A stretch of 64,000 bases of DNA from Sulfitobacter noctilucae. Its GTDB lineage: Bacteria > Pseudomonadota > Alphaproteobacteria > Rhodobacterales > Rhodobacteraceae. Location: assembly GCF_000622365.1 (NCBI RefSeq), contig NZ_JASC01000014.1, forward strand, positions 62,001 to 126,000. Direction: 5' to 3'. A program made the translations under genes and the position numbers. The notes below the pieces were generated by a model. That model had not been told where the DNA came from. It did not search any database and saw only the letters and a list, made by a program, of their open reading frames with translations. How positions within the stretch are numbered: the first letter of the stretch is position 1; each line of letters starts with the position of its first letter. Shown here one piece after another: positions 40,867 to 49,173 of this stretch.

Positions 40867-42401
40867 ACATGGTGTTGCCTTCCAAAACGACGGATGCCCG
40901 TGTGGCGCAGATCATCAAACTGGCGGTGATGGCCGTTGGTGGGCAGGGCGGTGGGGTGCTCACCGGCTGGATCGAAGCGCTGGGCCGGGCGCAGGGCTAT
41001 GCCGTTCAGGCGACAAGCGTGGCAGGCGTGGCCCAGCGCACGGGTGCGACGATCTATTACGTGGAGATGGCTTCGATGGATGGTGGTACGCCGGTCTTCG
41101 CGCTGGCCCCTTCTGGCGGCGATGTCGACATCCTGATCGCGGCCGAAATGATGGAAGTGGGCCGCGCCGTGATGCGCGGCTTTGTGACGCCGGATCGCAC
41201 AACATTGATCGGCTCGACCCACCGCGCTTTGGCGGTGTCTGAAAAGACCATGCCGGGTGACGGCATCGCCAATGCGGACGAAGTTCGCGCCGCGGCAGAG
41301 CTTGCTTCTCAGCGGATGATTTTGGCCGACATGGATCGGCTAGCCGTCGATCAGGGGTCTGTGATTTCCTCCAGCCTTTTCGGCGCTTTGGCCGGGTCCG
41401 GTGCCCTGCCTTTCCCGCGTGAAGCGTTCGAACAGGCAATCCGTGACGGCGGAAAATCGGTAGATGCATCTTTGCGAGGGTTTGAGGCAGGGTTTCAGGC
41501 GGCGCAGGGCGAAACAGATCCTCTCGAGGACGTCAGTGCACCGCCCGCGACGCCCAAGATCGTGGGGCCGAAGGCCCGCATGGGCAACTGGCAAGCGCTG
41601 ATCGAACGCTCGCAAAGTTTGCCCGCGCCGGTGGTTTGGATGGCGCAGGCCGGTCTGATGAAAGTCGTGGATTTCCAGGATTGTGGCTATGGCCGCGTCT
41701 ATCTGGACCGGTTGGATCAGGTGGTTGCACAGGACAGCGCAGATCACGATTGGCAGTTGAGCGTTACCGCCGCGAAATATATCGCCAATGCTATGGCCTA
41801 TGATGACATCATCCGCGTGGCGGACCTGAAGACCCGCGCGCCCCGCCTGCACCGCATTCGCGGTGAGATGGGCGCGAAAGACGGCAATTTGGTTGAGCTG
41901 ACCGAGTTTTTCCATCCCCGTGCCGAAGAAGTTGCCAGCCTGATGCCCGCCAAGATGGGCGCGCGTTGGGAGGCGAACCCTAAACGCATGGCGTTGCTGA
42001 ACAGGCTTTTCAACAAAGGACGGCGTTTGCGGACCCATACGCTCAGGTCCTTTCTAATGCTACATTTTCTGGGTGGGCTGAAAGGCTACCGGCTAAAAAC
42101 CCGCCGCCATCAGGTAGAGGTCGCGCATCTTGAAGGCTGGCTGCGCGACAGTCTCGCGGTGCGCGGCCAGGACTATGCATTGGCGGTCGAGATGTTGAAA
42201 AATCGCCGTCTGGTCAAAGGCTATTCCGACACGCACGCACGCGGGCTGACCAAATTCGGCACCGTGATGGGGGCCGCGACGCTTTTGCAGGGTCGCAAGG
42301 ATGCAGCGGAGTGGATGAACCGCCTGCGCGAAGCGGCTTTGCAGGACCCCGAGGGCAAAGCTCTGGACGGGGCGATCCAGACAGTGCGCAGTTTTGTCTG
42401 A
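40863..42401 (+). CDS. Indolepyruvate oxidoreductase-type beta subunit with DUF6537 extension (IorB-like)
   Basis: 512 residues. Residues ~15-200 are the gamma/beta oxidoreductase domain (VMAVGGQGGGVLTGWIEALGRAQGYAVQATSVAGVAQRTG in overlapping pieces; SVISSSLFGALAGSGALPF). The rest (~230-500) is a helical DUF6537 domain (RVYLDRLDQVV, VAHLEGWLRDSLAVRGQDYAL). Classical archaeal IorB is ~200 residues, so this is the longer bacterial form. Works as the partner of IorA; one base separates it from the IspD-like gene. Confidence 0.87.
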   Translation: MNMVLPSKTTDARVAQIIKLAVMAVGGQGGGVLTGWIEALGRAQGYAVQATSVAGVAQRTGATIYYVEMASMDGGTPVFALAPSGGDVDILIAAEMMEVGRAVMRGFVTPDRTTLIGSTHRALAVSEKTMPGDGIANADEVRAAAELASQRMILADMDRLAVDQGSVISSSLFGALAGSGALPFPREAFEQAIRDGGKSVDASLRGFEAGFQAAQGETDPLEDVSAPPATPKIVGPKARMGNWQALIERSQSLPAPVVWMAQAGLMKVVDFQDCGYGRVYLDRLDQVVAQDSADHDWQLSVTAAKYIANAMAYDDIIRVADLKTRAPRLHRIRGEMGAKDGNLVELTEFFHPRAEEVASLMPAKMGARWEANPKRMALLNRLFNKGRRLRTHTLRSFLMLHFLGGLKGYRLKTRRHQVEVAHLEGWLRDSLAVRGQDYALAVEMLKNRRLVKGYSDTHARGLTKFGTVMGAATLLQGRKDAAEWMNRLREAALQDPEGKALDGAIQTVRSFV

Positions 42402-42402
42402 T

Positions 42403-43071
42403 ATGAAAGTCGCTATCCTGATTGTCGCTGCCGGACGCGGCCGCCGCTTTGGCGATCCGCTGCCCAAGCAGTACCTACCTGTCGCGGGGATCTGTGCGCT
42501 GCGCCGGTGTCTGGATACATTCTTGGGCATGGTGAATGTGGGCACCGTCCAAGTTGTGATCCACTCGGATGATGCAGATCTTTACGCCGGGGCAGTGGCG
42601 GGCGTGTTTGATCCACGTTTGAACCAGCCCGTAGCGGGGGCAGAGACCCGCGCAAAATCTGTGATGCGAGGGCTACTGGCCTTGCAGGATGCTGCACCCG
42701 ATGTGGTTCTGGTCCATGATGCCGCGCGGCCTTTCGTGACGGAACGGATTGTCGCGGATGTGCTGACAGCTCTCGAACATGCGGACGGGGCATTCGCCGC
42801 CTTACCCGTGGTCGATGCGCTTTGGCAGGCCGAAGATGGGCTTGCCCTGACACCAGTCGCGCGGGACGGATTGTGGCGCGCGCAAACACCGCAGGGGTTT
42901 CGGTTTCAGGCTCTGCTGGACGCACACCGCACCTATCAGGGGGATGCTGCCGACGACGTAGAAATTGCCCGCGCGATGGGCATCGACGTTCGTATCGTGC
43001 ACGGTGACACGGCAAACTTCAAAATCACCACGCCCGAAGATCTTGCCCGCGCAGAACGCTTTCTGCGCTAG
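42403..43071 (+). CDS. IspD-like 2-C-methyl-D-erythritol 4-phosphate cytidylyltransferase
   Basis: 222 residues. Nucleotide-binding opening ILIVAAGRGRRFGDPLPKQYL, metal/substrate site VLVHDAARPFVTERIV, and C-terminal NFKITTPEDLARAERFL match IspD, which makes CDP-methylerythritol in isoprenoid synthesis. Stand-alone here, with no ispF domain; many alphaproteobacteria carry an IspD-IspF fusion. Its location as last gene of a catabolic operon is odd. It shares a CTAG with the convergent DUF2783 gene, the two stop codons overlapping. Confidence 0.85.
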   Translation: MKVAILIVAAGRGRRFGDPLPKQYLPVAGICALRRCLDTFLGMVNVGTVQVVIHSDDADLYAGAVAGVFDPRLNQPVAGAETRAKSVMRGLLALQDAAPDVVLVHDAARPFVTERIVADVLTALEHADGAFAALPVVDALWQAEDGLALTPVARDGLWRAQTPQGFRFQALLDAHRTYQGDAADDVEIARAMGIDVRIVHGDTANFKITTPEDLARAERFLR

Positions 43072-43256
43072 GACGCCGCTGCGTCAAGGGCTTGCTTCAG
43101 AATTGCGCGGTCGCCGATGTGGTTGGCCAAAATGAGCACCAACCGCGCATTGATGGCATCGCTTTCCTCTTTGCTGCGGCCTTCGTGCAGGGCCAACAGG
43201 TCGGCGTAGAAATCGTCAGGTCTGTCGATATTGGCTGTCAGGTTTAGGGTGCTCAT
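43068..43256 (-). CDS. DUF2783 small protein
   Basis: 62 residues, acidic and helical: DRPDDFYADLLALHEGRS followed by NARLVLILANHIGDRAILKQAL. DUF2783 proteins are regularly encoded directly after FAD monooxygenases, as here (overlap of four bases with the monooxygenase stop). A helper of the monooxygenase is plausible; no function is established that I know of. Confidence 0.8.
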   Translation of the reverse strand: MSTLNLTANIDRPDDFYADLLALHEGRSKEESDAINARLVLILANHIGDRAILKQALDAAAS

Positions 43257-44890
43257 GCCGTGGCCTCCTGTCCGGTCGCGCGGCGGATCGCGGCGCGCAG
43301 TGCCTCTTCGTCAAATGTGGCCATCCTTGCTGCAACGTGCTGATCGGGGCGGATCAAATAAACCGCGCTTTTTGTGTCGCCCAGATACCGTGCGGCTAGC
43401 TGTCCTGACGGATCATCCTCGGCAGACAGGCTCACGGCCTTTGCAGTGATCCCGCCTTCCGTCAGGCTCTCTGGCACATCGGTTTCCAGCGCCAGAACGG
43501 TAAAGCCGTCCCCGAGAAGCGCTAATAGATAGCCTTCACCAAGCGGTGCGTCGGGGCAGGGGGCGCCGGGGCGCGTGCGTGCGGGACCTGCTGGCAGGGC
43601 GTCGGCACTGTTCAAAGGCGAGCCATCATAAATGCAGGGCAACGACAGACGGCCCGAGTTCACGAGCGGGCGGGCGAATTCGTACCGCTCACTCAGATGC
43701 AGGACCGCGTCACGGAACAGACGGCTGGTGTCGGACTTGGGCGTGATGAAATCGGTGGAGCGGGTGGAGTTGAGGATGTTCTCGTCCGCGCCGAACATAC
43801 GTTCGTCGTTATAGGTGTCGATCAGGCTGGCGGGTGCCTTGTTCGCTACAACCAGCCCCAGTTTCCAGCCCAGATTATCCGCATCCTGCATGCCGGAATT
43901 TGCCCCGCGCGCCCCAAAGGGCGAGACCTGATGTGCGGCGTCCCCGGCAAAGATCACCGGCCCCTTGCGGAATGTCTCCATCCGTTTGCACTGGAATGTG
44001 TAGATCGAGGACCAGACCAGCTCGTATTCCACATCCGCACCCAAAAAGGCGTCCAGTCTTGCGCGGATGTTCTCCTCTTTCATCTCTTCACTGCGGTCAA
44101 TGTCCCAGCCGATCTGGAAATCCACCCGCCAGATATCATCGGGCTGCTTGTGCAAGAGGGTCGAGGCACCGGCAGATTTGAACGGTGGATCAAACCAGAA
44201 CCAGCGTTCGGTCGGAAATTTGGTGTTGATCATCTTGATGTCGGCAATCAGGAAGTTGTCTTGGAATACGCGGCCCGTGAAGTCGAGGTCGAGCATCCCG
44301 CGTAAGGGCGAATTGGCACCGTCGCACCCGATCAGCCAATCCGCTTCGAGGGTGTAGGGGCCATCGGGCGTCAGGATGGTGATAATGACGTGATCATCCT
44401 TCACCTCCACGCCTTCGACACGGTTTTTGCCGCGGATCTGGATCGGTGCGCCCTGCGCTTGCAGGTCAAAAGCGCGTTCGATCATGAACTGTTCGAAATA
44501 GGGCTGCTGCATGTTGATGAACGCAGGAAATTTATGCCCCTCTTCGGGCAGGAGGTTGAATTCGAACACCTGTCTGTCTTCGTGAAACACTTTGCCGATG
44601 TTCCAGACCACACCCTTGTCCACCATCCGTTCGCCGCACCCATAGCGGTCTGCAATTTCGAGGCTGCGTTTGGCAAAGCAAATCGCGCGGCTGCCCATGC
44701 CAACACCTTCGTGATCGTCTAGCACCACCACCGGGATGTTCTGCCGCCCCAGATCAAGCGCTGTAGCAATGCCCACCGGACCACCACCCATTACAACGAC
44801 CGGATGGCGGACGGGTGTCGCCGCATCCTGATCCGCGTTGCGTTCGTAAGGATAGGCTTTGAAAGCAAGCGCATAGCGTTCATCGAACAT
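43253..44890 (-). CDS. FAD-dependent aromatic monooxygenase (MhpA/PheA-type group A flavoprotein)
   Basis: 545 residues. FAD Rossmann motif VVMGGGPVGIATALDLGRQ (~31-50), the DG-type motif ADWLIGCDGANSPLRGML (~182-199), and the GD motif GPVIFAGDAAHQVSPFGARGANSGMQDADNL (~305-335, broken here into parts GPVIFAGDAAHQ and GARGANSGMQDA). This is the class A aromatic hydroxylase family that uses NAD(P)H and O2. It is followed by DUF2783. Upstream lie two tandem operator-like dyads (44917-44957). The substrate is likely a phenolic or aminobenzoate-type compound; it may finish the pathway of the neighbouring island or be separate. Confidence 0.87.
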   Translation of the reverse strand: MFDERYALAFKAYPYERNADQDAATPVRHPVVVMGGGPVGIATALDLGRQNIPVVVLDDHEGVGMGSRAICFAKRSLEIADRYGCGERMVDKGVVWNIGKVFHEDRQVFEFNLLPEEGHKFPAFINMQQPYFEQFMIERAFDLQAQGAPIQIRGKNRVEGVEVKDDHVIITILTPDGPYTLEADWLIGCDGANSPLRGMLDLDFTGRVFQDNFLIADIKMINTKFPTERWFWFDPPFKSAGASTLLHKQPDDIWRVDFQIGWDIDRSEEMKEENIRARLDAFLGADVEYELVWSSIYTFQCKRMETFRKGPVIFAGDAAHQVSPFGARGANSGMQDADNLGWKLGLVVANKAPASLIDTYNDERMFGADENILNSTRSTDFITPKSDTSRLFRDAVLHLSERYEFARPLVNSGRLSLPCIYDGSPLNSADALPAGPARTRPGAPCPDAPLGEGYLLALLGDGFTVLALETDVPESLTEGGITAKAVSLSAEDDPSGQLAARYLGDTKSAVYLIRPDQHVAARMATFDEEALRAAIRRATGQEATA

Positions 44891-44916
44891 GGTTCATTCC
44901 TTCGGGCAAAAGGGAG

Positions 44917-44957
44917 TTGGTTTCACTTGTAACGAATTTGGTTGCATTTGAAACCAA
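44917..44957. promoter_or_regulatory. Two tandem 20-bp dyads upstream of the FAD monooxygenase
   Basis: Units at 44917-44936 and 44938-44957 both follow TTGGTTNCANNTGNAACCAA, with one mismatch in the first unit. Each unit is a dyad and the repeat period is 21 bases, two turns of DNA, so two dimers would sit on the same face. They begin 27 bases upstream of the monooxygenase start. The rest of the 210-base gap up to 45100 shows no gene. Confidence 0.65.
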
Positions 44958-45100
44958 TGTCAACAAGTCGCTGCGCGGCCCTCGGCATTCTTGCGTGATG
45001 CGGTTCACTAAAAAACGGGTTCTCATATGACGGCCATTGTGTAGACTGATCTTAATTTAAGACGTTCCAGATATTTTCAGCGACCATCGGGAAACCCAAA

Positions 45101-46177
45101 ATGTTTAGCATCTCTGTTTACCGCAGTTTCGTTCTATTAATTATGGCCAGTATGCTGGGTATTGTGACCCATCTGACGGCCGCGCAAGCTCAGCAAAGCC
45201 CGTTTAGCGGCGGCTGGACCTTGCAGCCGGAAATGTCGAACCTGAATTTCCAATCGGTGAAAAAGCAGACGGTTGTAGAATCAAGCAGCTTTGCCACACT
45301 GGAAGGTGCGATCGACGACAGTGGCAAGACCGAGGTCAACGTCCTGCTCGACTCGGTTGATACCAAAGTTGACCTGCGCAATGTGCGGATGCGGTTCCTG
45401 TTTTTCGAGACGTTCAAGTTCCCCAGCGCCAAGATCACAACCCAGATTGATCCCGCATTACTGAACGATTTGGCAACAGTACGCCGCAAGACCTTGCCGA
45501 TCAGCTATACGATTGACCTGCATGGCGTGACCAAGAGCTTCGACGCCGACGTGGCGGTTACGCTGCTGACGGATGATCTGGTGTCGGTTGCCAGCACGAC
45601 GCCGATTTCGGTCAGCGTGGCAGACTTCAATTTGATGGAAGGGCTGGGCAAGCTGCAAGAGGCTGCAAACGTCGATATCATACCGTCGGCGACTGTTTCC
45701 TTTGATTTTCTCTTCGCCCGCAACAGCACCACGGCTGAGGCTGCGCCGGCGCAAAGCGCCGTGACAGAGCCGAGCTCAGTGGCGCTAGAGGTTGAGGGCG
45801 ATTTTGACCGCGAAGCCTGCAAAGGGCGTTTTGAAATTCTGTCGCGCACCGGTAATATCTATTTCGCCTCCGGCAGCTCGCGCCATGACAGCAAAAGCGA
45901 ACCTTTGCTGAATTCGCTGGCAGGCATCATCCAGCGTTGCCCTGATATGGTGATTGAAGTGGGCGGGCATACCGATTCTATTGGCAGCACCTCTTCCAAC
46001 CAGCGCCTGTCAGACGCCCGCGCTGATGCCGTCCGCCGCTATCTGATTTCCCGCGACCTCGACCCGTCGGTTCTGGTGAGCAAAGGCTATGGCGAGACGA
46101 CGCCACTAGCGTCGAACGACACCTCTGAAGGACGCTGGAAAAATCGCCGCATCGAATTCAAGGTGCTGAGCAACTGA
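45101..46177 (+). CDS. YceI-domain / OmpA-C-domain fusion protein
   Basis: 358 residues: signal peptide to ~QAQ (31), a YceI-type lipocalin-like domain (~35-215; FSGGWTLQPEMSNLNFQSVKK, LPISYTIDLHGVTKSFDADV) and a C-terminal OmpA peptidoglycan-binding domain (~250-356; IEVGGHTDSIGSTSSNQRLSD split, KGYGETTPLASNDTSEGRWKNRRIEF). YceI domains bind isoprenoid-like lipids; OmpA domains anchor to the wall. The fusion is unusual. One base separates it from the caspase-like gene. Confidence 0.84.
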   Translation: MFSISVYRSFVLLIMASMLGIVTHLTAAQAQQSPFSGGWTLQPEMSNLNFQSVKKQTVVESSSFATLEGAIDDSGKTEVNVLLDSVDTKVDLRNVRMRFLFFETFKFPSAKITTQIDPALLNDLATVRRKTLPISYTIDLHGVTKSFDADVAVTLLTDDLVSVASTTPISVSVADFNLMEGLGKLQEAANVDIIPSATVSFDFLFARNSTTAEAAPAQSAVTEPSSVALEVEGDFDREACKGRFEILSRTGNIYFASGSSRHDSKSEPLLNSLAGIIQRCPDMVIEVGGHTDSIGSTSSNQRLSDARADAVRRYLISRDLDPSVLVSKGYGETTPLASNDTSEGRWKNRRIEFKVLSN

Positions 46178-46178
46178 A

Positions 46179-47717
46179 ATGAAATGGGATTTTCGTAGAG
46201 TGACAAGTGTATATGGCCGACTGGCCAGCGTTCTGGGATTGTTATGCGTGCTGCTGACAGGTGGCGCATCAGCACAGGAACAAGGGCCGCGCATCGCGTT
46301 GATCGTGGGCAATGGCGGCTATGGCACCGTGACCCCGCTGGACAATCCCGGGCCCGATGCCACGCTGATGGCGCAGACGCTTGAAACGCAGGGCTTTGCG
46401 GTCACGCTGTTGATCGACGCAAACCAGATCACGCTGAACCGAGCGATCTCGCAGTTCGGTCGTGATCTGCGCGAAGCGGGGCAGGAGGCGACAGGCCTGT
46501 TTTTCTACGCCGGTCACGCTGTTCAGTCTTTCGGCTCAAACTATCTTTTGCCCACCGATGCCAGCCTGACCAATGCTGCTGACCTCAGCCTTGTGGCGGT
46601 GCCAGCACAGGCTGTCCTGCGGCAGATGTTCTCGGCCCGCAACCGCACAAATATCGTGATCCTTGACGCTTGCCGCAACAATCCATTTCAGGCGATCCCC
46701 GAGTTGAACGACAATGGTCTGGCGGAAATGAAATCACCCACGGGCACCTTCCTGTCCTATTCCACAGCGCCAGGTGCCGTGGCGCTGGACGGGTTGGATG
46801 GCAACAGCCCCTTCACTCAAGCACTGGCCCGTGAACTACCCACCCCCGGCCTGCCCATCGAACAGGTGTTCAAGAACGTGCGCGTCGCCGTGATCGAGAA
46901 GACGAACGGCCAGCAGACCCCTTGGGATACCTCGTCGCTCACCAGCAACTTTGTCTTTTCACCCGAGAAAGGCATCAGCGCGGGTGAGCAGGCCGAGCTG
47001 CAGCTCTGGGACTCTGTCAAAGACAGCACAGATCCGGTGCAGGTCGTTTTGTTCATGCGCGGTTATCCTGACAGCCCGTTCATCCCCGAAGCACGCGCTC
47101 TATTGTCACGGCTGATGGGTAGCACACCTGTGGTGCCACCGGCCCCTGCCGAAACAATCGCGGCCGCACCCGAACCCGAGCCCGAGGTCGACACAAGCCA
47201 GGACCAGCAACGCCTGATCGGCATCGCCCAATCCACCGGCGCGGCAGAGGATTATCAAGCCTACATAGACGCCTATCCCGAAGGCACCTACGCCGAGCTG
47301 GCGACCTTCGAGCTCAAGATCATCGCCGAGAAAGTCGAGCGTGCAGATGCGGGTACCGATGCAGGCGAAACCGTGGTTGCGGCCTTGCCCGAAGCATCCC
47401 GTGCGGCACCGCCTCCGATGGGGACCGAACTGACCTTCACAATGCCATTCACATCAGGTGGCGAGGCGATCATGGGCAAAAGCATCGAAGAATTGGTGAC
47501 GCTCTCGCCGCTTTTTCCCCCGATCGAGGGCATCCCGGACGAGCTGTGGAAAGACCAGTCCTGCTCAAACTGCCACCAGTGGACCAAAGAGGCGCTGTGC
47601 ACCCAAGGCACTACCTACGTGACGGCGGCTGACGACAAGGCGATCAGCAAAAACCATCCCTACGGCGGTGGGTTCAAGATGAATCTGCGGGCATGGGCTG
47701 ACGGTGGCTGCAAGTAA
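46179..47717 (+). CDS. Exported caspase-family (peptidase C14) protein with C-terminal CxxCH motif
   Basis: 512 residues. Signal peptide ending ~GASAQ (33). Caspase-like domain ~37-260: RIALIVGNGGYGTVTPLDNP, catalytic His113 in FFYAGHAVQ and Cys165 in ILDACRNNPF, with SPTGTFLSYSTAPGAVALDG. A linker with many Pro/Glu (~320-345) and a repeat-like helical stretch follow. At 462-466 there is CSNCH, a c-type heme attachment pattern, in a segment with WTKEALCTQG and ending RAWADGGCK. The heme binding is a prediction only. Follows the YceI-OmpA gene by one base, so co-expressed. Confidence 0.83.
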   Translation: MKWDFRRVTSVYGRLASVLGLLCVLLTGGASAQEQGPRIALIVGNGGYGTVTPLDNPGPDATLMAQTLETQGFAVTLLIDANQITLNRAISQFGRDLREAGQEATGLFFYAGHAVQSFGSNYLLPTDASLTNAADLSLVAVPAQAVLRQMFSARNRTNIVILDACRNNPFQAIPELNDNGLAEMKSPTGTFLSYSTAPGAVALDGLDGNSPFTQALARELPTPGLPIEQVFKNVRVAVIEKTNGQQTPWDTSSLTSNFVFSPEKGISAGEQAELQLWDSVKDSTDPVQVVLFMRGYPDSPFIPEARALLSRLMGSTPVVPPAPAETIAAAPEPEPEVDTSQDQQRLIGIAQSTGAAEDYQAYIDAYPEGTYAELATFELKIIAEKVERADAGTDAGETVVAALPEASRAAPPPMGTELTFTMPFTSGGEAIMGKSIEELVTLSPLFPPIEGIPDELWKDQSCSNCHQWTKEALCTQGTTYVTAADDKAISKNHPYGGGFKMNLRAWADGGCK

Positions 47718-47848
47718 CTCTGGGACTGCTTAGCAAGCAAACGCCGGGACGGGTGCCCTGCTGGTCTGGTCATATCCAGTCTTCTGCCTATATGGAGGGG
47801 CGGTAGCGGCCCCTGCGGTCGCAACTCCCTATTGCAAAAGGCCAACGC

Positions 47849-49162
47849 ATGACCCTGCTGAAACGGCTCACCGATAAAGAAGCGACCGTTGGCGTCATTG
47901 GATTGGGCTACGTTGGTCTGCCGCTCGCCATTGCAGCGGCAAAAAGCGGCTATCAGGTCATCGGTTTCGATGTCGATGTGACTAAGGTCGAGCGGCTCTA
48001 TGCCGGCACGAGCTATATCGAGGCAGTCGCGGATACGGACCTATCCCTGACCCGACCCAGCTGCGCATGGACAACTGATTTTGCCCAAATCGCTACTTGC
48101 GACGTGGTGGTAATCTGCGTGCCGACCCCGCTGACCCAACACCGCGAGCCGGATCTGTCTTTCGTCGAAGATACCGCGCGCACCATCGCCGCGCATCTTA
48201 GCGCGGATACGCTTGTGGTGCTGGAATCAACCACATGGCCCGGTACCACTGATGAAGTGCTGAAACCCCTGCTGGCCGCCAGTGGGCTTGCCTTGGGTCA
48301 GGAAATTTTTGTCGGTTACTCCCCCGAACGCGAAGATCCCGGTAACACCAGTTTCCGCACCCAGACGATCCCCAAGATCATTGCAGGGGACGGTCCGCAA
48401 GCGCAGGCCATGATGGAGGCGTTCTATGGCGCCGTGGTCGAAACCATTGTGGCGGTGCCGTCCCCCACCGTGGCCGAAGCCGTTAAGATCACCGAGAACA
48501 TCTTTCGTTCCGTCAATATCGCTTTGGTTAATGAGCTGAAGCTGATCTATGACGAGATGGGCATCGATGTCTGGGATGTCATCGACGGTGCCGCAACCAA
48601 GCCTTTTGGCTTTATGCCATTTTACCCCGGCCCCGGTCTGGGCGGTCATTGTATCCCAATTGATCCGTTTTACCTGACGTGGCGCGCACGAAAATTCGAC
48701 GTGCGCACAAGGTTCATCGAGCTGGCTGGAGAGATCAATACCAACATGCCCGATCATATCGTGCACCGGACCCGCGAAGTGCTGGACCGTGCAAGCGGCA
48801 AGGGCCTGAACGGGTCGCGGGTGTTGCTGGTGGGTGTGGCCTACAAGAAAAACGTGTCTGACATGCGCGAAAGCCCTGCGATGCGGTTGATGCAATTGTT
48901 CAGCGACGCGGGTGCCAAGGTATCCTTTATCGACCCGCATGTGCCGCGTATTCCGCCGATGCGGGAGTATGGACTGTACGAGGGACGGCAGGCGCTCGAT
49001 CCTGACGCGCTAGAGGTTGGCGCCTGCGATGTGGTGGTGATCGCAACGGACCATGATGCGATTGATTACGCTGCTCTGCTCACTCTCGGCGTCCCAGTTG
49101 TCGACACCCGCAACGCAATTGCAAAGCGGGGTTTGCCGATGAAGGATGTGACCAAAGCATAA
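47849..49162 (+). CDS. UDP-sugar 6-dehydrogenase (WecC/TviB-type nucleotide-sugar dehydrogenase)
   Basis: 437 residues. NAD motif VGVIGLGYVGLPLAIAAAKSG at ~14-34, catalytic cysteine in GPGLGGHCIPIDPFYLTW (~257-274), and UDP-binding C-terminal domain VLLVGVAYKKNVSDMRESPA. Oxidises the 6-hydroxyl of a UDP-sugar (UDP-GlcNAc/GalNAc class rather than UDP-glucose by the TviB-like features) to the uronate for surface polysaccharide. No other sugar genes are adjacent, although the broken EPS locus is ~20 kb away. The 131-base leader holds a small G/C hairpin (47796-47814) and no gene. Confidence 0.9.
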   Translation: MTLLKRLTDKEATVGVIGLGYVGLPLAIAAAKSGYQVIGFDVDVTKVERLYAGTSYIEAVADTDLSLTRPSCAWTTDFAQIATCDVVVICVPTPLTQHREPDLSFVEDTARTIAAHLSADTLVVLESTTWPGTTDEVLKPLLAASGLALGQEIFVGYSPEREDPGNTSFRTQTIPKIIAGDGPQAQAMMEAFYGAVVETIVAVPSPTVAEAVKITENIFRSVNIALVNELKLIYDEMGIDVWDVIDGAATKPFGFMPFYPGPGLGGHCIPIDPFYLTWRARKFDVRTRFIELAGEINTNMPDHIVHRTREVLDRASGKGLNGSRVLLVGVAYKKNVSDMRESPAMRLMQLFSDAGAKVSFIDPHVPRIPPMREYGLYEGRQALDPDALEVGACDVVVIATDHDAIDYAALLTLGVPVVDTRNAIAKRGLPMKDVTKA

Positions 49163-49173
49163 GGGGGTCCACC

